NCBI GenBank assembly: GCA_017516445.1
Contig: JAFXCZ010000011.1
Coordinates: 1-64,000, forward strand
Length of the DNA: 64,000 bases
Source: Clostridia bacterium
GTDB lineage: Bacteria; Bacillota; Clostridia; Oscillospirales; Acutalibacteraceae
Direction of reading: 5' to 3'
A model generated the notes under the pieces. That model saw only the letters and a list, made by a program, of their open reading frames with translations, had not been told where the DNA came from and did no database searches. Positions 60,844-64,000 of the stretch are shown here, one piece after another (position 1 is the first letter of the stretch; each line of letters begins with the position of its first letter). A program made the translations under genes and the position numbers.

Positions 60844-61524
60844 TTATGCGCCAATGATAAGCTCTAACAATTGGCCTAGGCCAAAGTCGATTGCCCAAAT
60901 CAACGCGCCGATTATCAAACACATAACTATAACAGTGATTGTGTTTTTAACAACATCGCGAAGGCTTGGCCAAACAATCTTCTTAACTTCGCTCTTATTA
61001 TCGCGGAAGAAAAGAACAACCTTTTGCATAATTGTTTTCTTATCCTTGGAAGCCTTTGCTTCGATATAGTCGTCAATAAAGAGATACGCAATTGCACATA
61101 CTGCAAAAACGAGTGCTACGATTGCCAAGATAAGAACAAAGCTTGTATGAGTGATGCTTGTTACTTTTTCAAGCGGACGAACATCTACAAAGCCTTTCTT
61201 TAAAGCAATAACCCACAGATAAACTGCAGTGATTAATGCTACGGCAGACGAGCCATAACGAAGACCTTTTGACTTGAATGCGAAAACGCTCATTAAAACA
61301 GCGATTACAGCAAGTAAAAAGGTAAACAAAATGTGTGATGATATTGCCAAATTGTATACCTGTTCGCCAACCTCAAGTTTTGTACCGAATGCTAACTGCA
61401 TAGCAACCGGAGAAACTGTTGTACCGTTTGTTACGATATTGGCAAAAGGTACGAAGAACAACACTAATGTACCGACACCGAAAACAACTGATAAAATTTG
61501 AAAAATTTTGTTTAATGCTTTCAT
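60844..61524 (-). CDS. secE: SecE with large N-terminal membrane extension
   Basis: Residues about 165-226 are an ordinary SecE translocon subunit: VVLFFRDNKSEVKKIVWPSLRDVVKNTITVIV, then one membrane helix. Bacterial SecE is normally 60-125 residues, but this protein has 226. The additional 160 residues hold four hydrophobic segments (about 7-28, 60-83, 91-109, 126-151) and resemble no domain I know. The frame is continuous and the only good ribosome site (AGGAGGGG) precedes the long form's ATG at 61524. The extended form is therefore probably real. It lies between rpmG and nusG, as expected for secE. Confidence 0.9.
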   Translation of the reverse strand: MKALNKIFQILSVVFGVGTLVLFFVPFANIVTNGTTVSPVAMQLAFGTKLEVGEQVYNLAISSHILFTFLLAVIAVLMSVFAFKSKGLRYGSSAVALITAVYLWVIALKKGFVDVRPLEKVTSITHTSFVLILAIVALVFAVCAIAYLFIDDYIEAKASKDKKTIMQKVVLFFRDNKSEVKKIVWPSLRDVVKNTITVIVMCLIIGALIWAIDFGLGQLLELIIGA

Positions 61525-61537
61525 CTGTCCGCCCCTC

Positions 61538-61687
61538 CTACTTTGTTTCCTTGTGTAGGGTGTGCTTCTTACAGAATCTGCAATACTTATTCATTTCGAG
61601 TCTGTCAGGGTCGTTTTTCTTGTTTTTCATTGTGTTGTAGTTGCGTTGCTTGCATTCTGTGCAAGCGAGTGTGATTTTAACTCTCAT
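61538..61687 (-). CDS. rpmG: 50S ribosomal protein L33 (zinc type)
   Basis: A 49-residue L33 of the CxxC type: CTEC near residue 9 and CRFC near residue 38 form the zinc site, with [19 protein letters not shown] between. The ATG at 61687 follows GGAGGTGCC; a longer reading frame upstream is rejected because it has no ribosome site. It is the first gene of the secE-nusG-rplKA operon. Confidence 0.97.
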   Translation of the reverse strand: MRVKITLACTECKQRNYNTMKNKKNDPDRLEMNKYCRFCKKHTLHKETK

Positions 61688-61882
61688 AACGGCACCTCCC
61701 GCTTTACGGAAATATTTTTCGCTTTTACTCTTGTAAAAGTAAACGCCTCCCTCGGCCAATGGTGAATTTGTCGCCCATTACACCACATTTTGCGGTGCAA
61801 TGAAAAGCACGTCGCGACATCTTGCGCCCTTGACGCAAGAGCTCTTATTGCAAAAAAAAAGAACCCTTTGCGAGGTAAAAGC
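61688..61882 (-). other. long structured leader of the rpmG operon
   Basis: About 185 nt lie between the predicted transcript start (near 61876) and the rpmG ATG. Several stems can be drawn on the minus strand: CTTGCGTCAAGGGCGCAAG, GTCGCGAC and ATTGCACC/GGTGTAAT. An early run of nine T follows GGGTTC. No tRNA-Trp, often found here, is present. The function is not known. Confidence 0.5.
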
Positions 61883-61911
61883 ATTATAGCACAAAAAAAG
61901 TCAATAGTCAA
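61883..61911 (-). promoter_or_regulatory. promoter of the rpmG-secE-nusG-rplKA operon
   Basis: On the minus strand TTGACT (61911-61906), a 17-nt spacer and TATAAT (61888-61883). Confidence 0.88.
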
Positions 61912-61950
61912 GCGTTTTTTACGTATTTTACGCGGTTTTTCAATTTTTTA

Positions 61951-61979
61951 TTGCTAAAATAAAATAGGTGTGGTAATAT
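61951..61979 (+). promoter_or_regulatory. promoter of prfC
   Basis: TTGCTA (61951-61956), a 17-nt spacer and TAATAT (61974-61979), about 33 bp before the GTG start. Confidence 0.7.
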
Positions 61980-62011
61980 ATTTAAGCTTAGTAAATTTAA
62001 GGAGAATTTTC

Positions 62012-63601
62012 GTGACCGAATTACAAAGAGAGATAAACCGCAGACGAACCTTTGCGATAATATCCCACCCTGATGCAGGTAAAACCACCCTGACTGAAAA
62101 ATTTTTGCTGTACGGCGGTGCTATACAAACCGCGGGCTCGGTAAAAGGTAAGGCTACAGCCAAGCACGCTGTAAGTGACTGGATGGAGCTTGAAAAACAG
62201 CGAGGTATTTCTATTACCTCGTCTGTTATGCAGTTCGAATATGACGGATATTGTATAAACATACTTGATACCCCCGGACATCAGGACTTCTCGGAAGATA
62301 CCTACCGCACCCTTATGGCGGCAGACAGCGTTGTAATGGTTATCGACGCAGCAAAGGGTATTGAGGCACAAACCCGTAAGCTTTTCAAGGTGTGCGCTAT
62401 GCGGCATATCCCGATTTTTACATTTATAAATAAGCTTGACCGCGAAGCACGTGACCCGTTTGAGCTTTTGGATGAACTCGAAAAGGAATTTGGTATAGGC
62501 ACATATCCTGTAAACTGGCCTATCGGCTGCGGCGTTAGCTTTAAGGGTGTTTTCGACCGCGACAAGCGTGAAATTTTATCTTTCAGTGAAATGCACCGCG
62601 GACAAGACAAAATAAAGCCCACCCCCTGTGATATTACAGATATAGAAAAAATGGATGAGCTAATCGGCGAGTACCAACGCGCCGAATTGGTAGACCAAAT
62701 TGAGCTTTTAGACGGCGCCAGCTTTGAGTTTGACCTTGAAAAAGTTCAAAAAGGTGAGCTTACCCCCGTTTTCTTTGGCTCGGCGCTTACCAACTTCGGT
62801 GTGGAGCCGTTTCTTGAAAACTTCCTTAAAATGACCACCTCTCCCCTCCCGAGAAAATCGGGCGACCAAGAGGTTTCACCTTTTGATGAAAGCTTTTCGG
62901 CCTTTGCCTTTAAAATTCAGGCAAATATGAACAAAAACCACCGCGACCGCATAACCTTCTTCCGTATATGCTCAGGTAAGTTTGAGCGCGGTGCAGATTA
63001 CTTCCACGTACAACAGGGCAAAACAGTTCGTCTGTCCCAACCGCAACAGATGATGGCTGAGGAAAGACAGATTATAAACGAAGCCTACGCGGGCGACATT
63101 ATCGGTGTATTCGACCCCGGTATTTACTCCATAGGTGACACCGTTTGTTCACCTAAAAACAAGGTGCAGTTTGAGGGCATACCCACCTTTGCGCCCGAGC
63201 ATTTTTCGATGATTGAGCAAAAAGACTCTTTAAAGCGTAAGCAGTTTGTAAAGGGTGTTGAGCAGATAGCACAAGAGGGTGCTATTCAGATTTTCCATGA
63301 GCCTAATTCAGGTATGGAACGTGTTATAGTAGGTGTTGTAGGTGTTCTTCAGTTTGAGGTGCTTGAATACCGCCTTAAAAACGAATACGGTGTTGACGTT
63401 ATCCGCAACGACTTGCCTTATTCCTATATCCGCTGGGTAAAAAATAAGGATATTGATATAAAGAAGCTTAACCTTACTTCTGACACTAAATGGGTGCAGG
63501 ACTTCAAGGGCAATAATATTCTTATTTTCACAAGTGAGTGGAATATAAACTGGGCTCTCGATAAAAACGAAGGTTTAATTTTAGAAGATTTTAATAGGTA
63601 A
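62012..63601 (+). CDS. prfC: peptide chain release factor 3
   Basis: A translational GTPase of 529 residues that recycles RF1 and RF2 after termination. G1 is SHPDAGKTTLTEK near residue 18, G2 lies in EKQRGISITSSVMQF, G3 is LDTPGHQDFSEDTYR, and G4 is TFINKLDRE. The RF3-type domains follow, with QQMMAEERQIINEAYAGDIIG near 350. The GTG at 62012 has AAGGAG seven bases upstream and yields the length of E. coli RF3; an upstream in-frame ATG at 61970 overlaps the promoter. It is a single-gene unit ending at the terminator at 63662. Confidence 0.96.
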   Translation: MTELQREINRRRTFAIISHPDAGKTTLTEKFLLYGGAIQTAGSVKGKATAKHAVSDWMELEKQRGISITSSVMQFEYDGYCINILDTPGHQDFSEDTYRTLMAADSVVMVIDAAKGIEAQTRKLFKVCAMRHIPIFTFINKLDREARDPFELLDELEKEFGIGTYPVNWPIGCGVSFKGVFDRDKREILSFSEMHRGQDKIKPTPCDITDIEKMDELIGEYQRAELVDQIELLDGASFEFDLEKVQKGELTPVFFGSALTNFGVEPFLENFLKMTTSPLPRKSGDQEVSPFDESFSAFAFKIQANMNKNHRDRITFFRICSGKFERGADYFHVQQGKTVRLSQPQQMMAEERQIINEAYAGDIIGVFDPGIYSIGDTVCSPKNKVQFEGIPTFAPEHFSMIEQKDSLKRKQFVKGVEQIAQEGAIQIFHEPNSGMERVIVGVVGVLQFEVLEYRLKNEYGVDVIRNDLPYSYIRWVKNKDIDIKKLNLTSDTKWVQDFKGNNILIFTSEWNINWALDKNEGLILEDFNR

Positions 63602-63604
63602 TTT

Positions 63605-63660
63605 TATATCCGTGCCGTAGGCACACCGCAACTCTTCACTATTCACTTTTCACTATTAAC
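63605..63660 (+). repeat. dispersed repeat copy 2 (GTGCC-NNN-GGCAC hairpin plus TTCACTATT tract)
   Basis: A GTGCC-GTA-GGCACA hairpin is followed by ACTCTTCACTATTCACTTTT and a further TTCACTATTAACT. The same order of elements, reversed in direction, lies at 339-450. It sits between the prfC stop and the terminator. Confidence 0.55.
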
Positions 63661-63661
63661 T

Positions 63662-63692
63662 AAAAAATCCCGACATAAAGTCGGGATTTTTT
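63662..63692. terminator. bidirectional terminator of prfC and rnpB
   Basis: AAAAAATCCCGAC pairs with GTCGGGATTTTTT over a 4-5-nt loop. T runs flank it on both strands, and the RNase P RNA 3' end touches it. Confidence 0.92.
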
Positions 63693-64000
63693 AATGAGTC
63701 GGTCGGTAAGCCGAGTTCTGTCGTGGACGGTCATCTATCTCGACGCGGGATTGCTCCCAACGCTCAAGCCGCTTTTCGTGGCACATCGGGCAAATGTATA
63801 GCCACACTTAGCGTTGCTCCGAATAGGGTTTACAGGGTTTCGACGTTTCCGTGAAACCGGTGAGCTCTTACCTCGCCTTTCCACCCTTACCGAAAAAATT
63901 TCGGCGGTATATCTCTGTTGCACTTTCCCTAAGGTCACCCTCGGCGGCCGTTAGCCGCTATTCTGCCCTGCGGGGCTCGGACTTTCCTCAGATATTTCTA
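63693..64000 (-). ncRNA. rnpB: RNase P RNA, bacterial type A (5' end cut by window)
   Basis: The catalytic RNA that trims tRNA 5' ends. On the minus strand the conserved core GAGGAAAGTCCGAGC lies near 63987. It is followed by GGGCAGAATAGC, AGGGAAAGTGCAACAGAGA and AAGGGTGGAAAGGCGAGGTAAGAGC. AGATAGATGACCGTC and ACGACAGAACTCGGCTTAC are near the 3' end. The layout suits type A rather than the Bacillus type B. The 5' strand of the outer stem continues past position 64000. The terminator at 63662 follows its 3' end. Confidence 0.96.

Noticed and set aside
1..64000. CRISPR array, integrase or insertion sequence
   Set aside because: No regularly spaced repeat series, Cas protein, transposase or recombinase was seen on either strand.

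Overview
The window reads as chromosomal DNA of a low-GC Gram-positive anaerobe of class Clostridia, most like the Ruminococcaceae/Oscillospiraceae. The basis is the gene set (single-chain class II glycyl-tRNA synthetase, MreBCD without an outer membrane, LCP wall ligase, DegV, QueT, CxxC-type L33), consensus sigma-A promoters with 17-nt spacers, AGGAGG-type ribosome sites, frequent TTG starts and a Firmicute-type LexA box. The genus cannot be fixed from sequence alone. No tRNA, rRNA operon, CRISPR array or intact insertion sequence was seen.

Layout: 1-590 is non-coding and repeat-rich. 591-10584 holds ferritin, a QueT transporter, a polyisoprenyl-phosphate sugar transferase, an AI-2E-family permease, PepP and an amino-acid symporter, then a cysteine desulfurase-ThiI-PncC operon ending in a acidic membrane protein. 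10629-15326 holds two small unknown proteins, glycyl-tRNA synthetase, a Na/Pi cotransporter and an isolated phage-like gene pair. 15401-18734 is the most unusual part: a secreted protein, an unannotated 46-residue peptide, a Ser/Thr-rich single-pass protein, an HprK-like kinase, a PqqD-like peptide-binding protein and an S26-type peptidase. It looks like a peptide-modification (RiPP-like) locus without any known lasso, lantibiotic or radical-SAM enzyme. It is followed by an LCP protein and an SOS-controlled DinB polymerase.

21183-36646 is one long minus-strand surface-polysaccharide operon read from a strong promoter at 36730-36758. It runs from a priming sugar transferase through five glycosyltransferases, an EpsG-like polymerase, a flippase, a pyruvyltransferase, an FrhB-like ferredoxin protein and a nucleotidyltransferase to the CapE-CapF-CapG set for UDP-N-acetyl-L-fucosamine. 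The nucleotidyltransferase family is a known companion of PqqD/HprK-like genes, so the peptide locus and the polysaccharide locus may be linked.

36915-44361 is a catabolic block: DegV, a GH109-like Gfo/Idh protein, an AraC regulator, NagB, NagA and a GH3 glycosidase. A nearly identical 20-bp site at the same distance from the -10 box precedes both the GH109-like gene and nagBA, which defines a small amino-sugar regulon.

44702-58701 is housekeeping: PolA, an LMW phosphatase-RimI fusion, TsaD, a lipid kinase, MreBCD, PBP2, MinD, methylglyoxal synthase, HisS and AspS. 59004-61687 (minus) is the rpmG-secE-nusG-rplK-rplA operon, with an enlarged SecE and two repeated RNA elements before rplK and rplA. 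The window ends with release factor 3 and the RNase P RNA gene, cut by the right edge.
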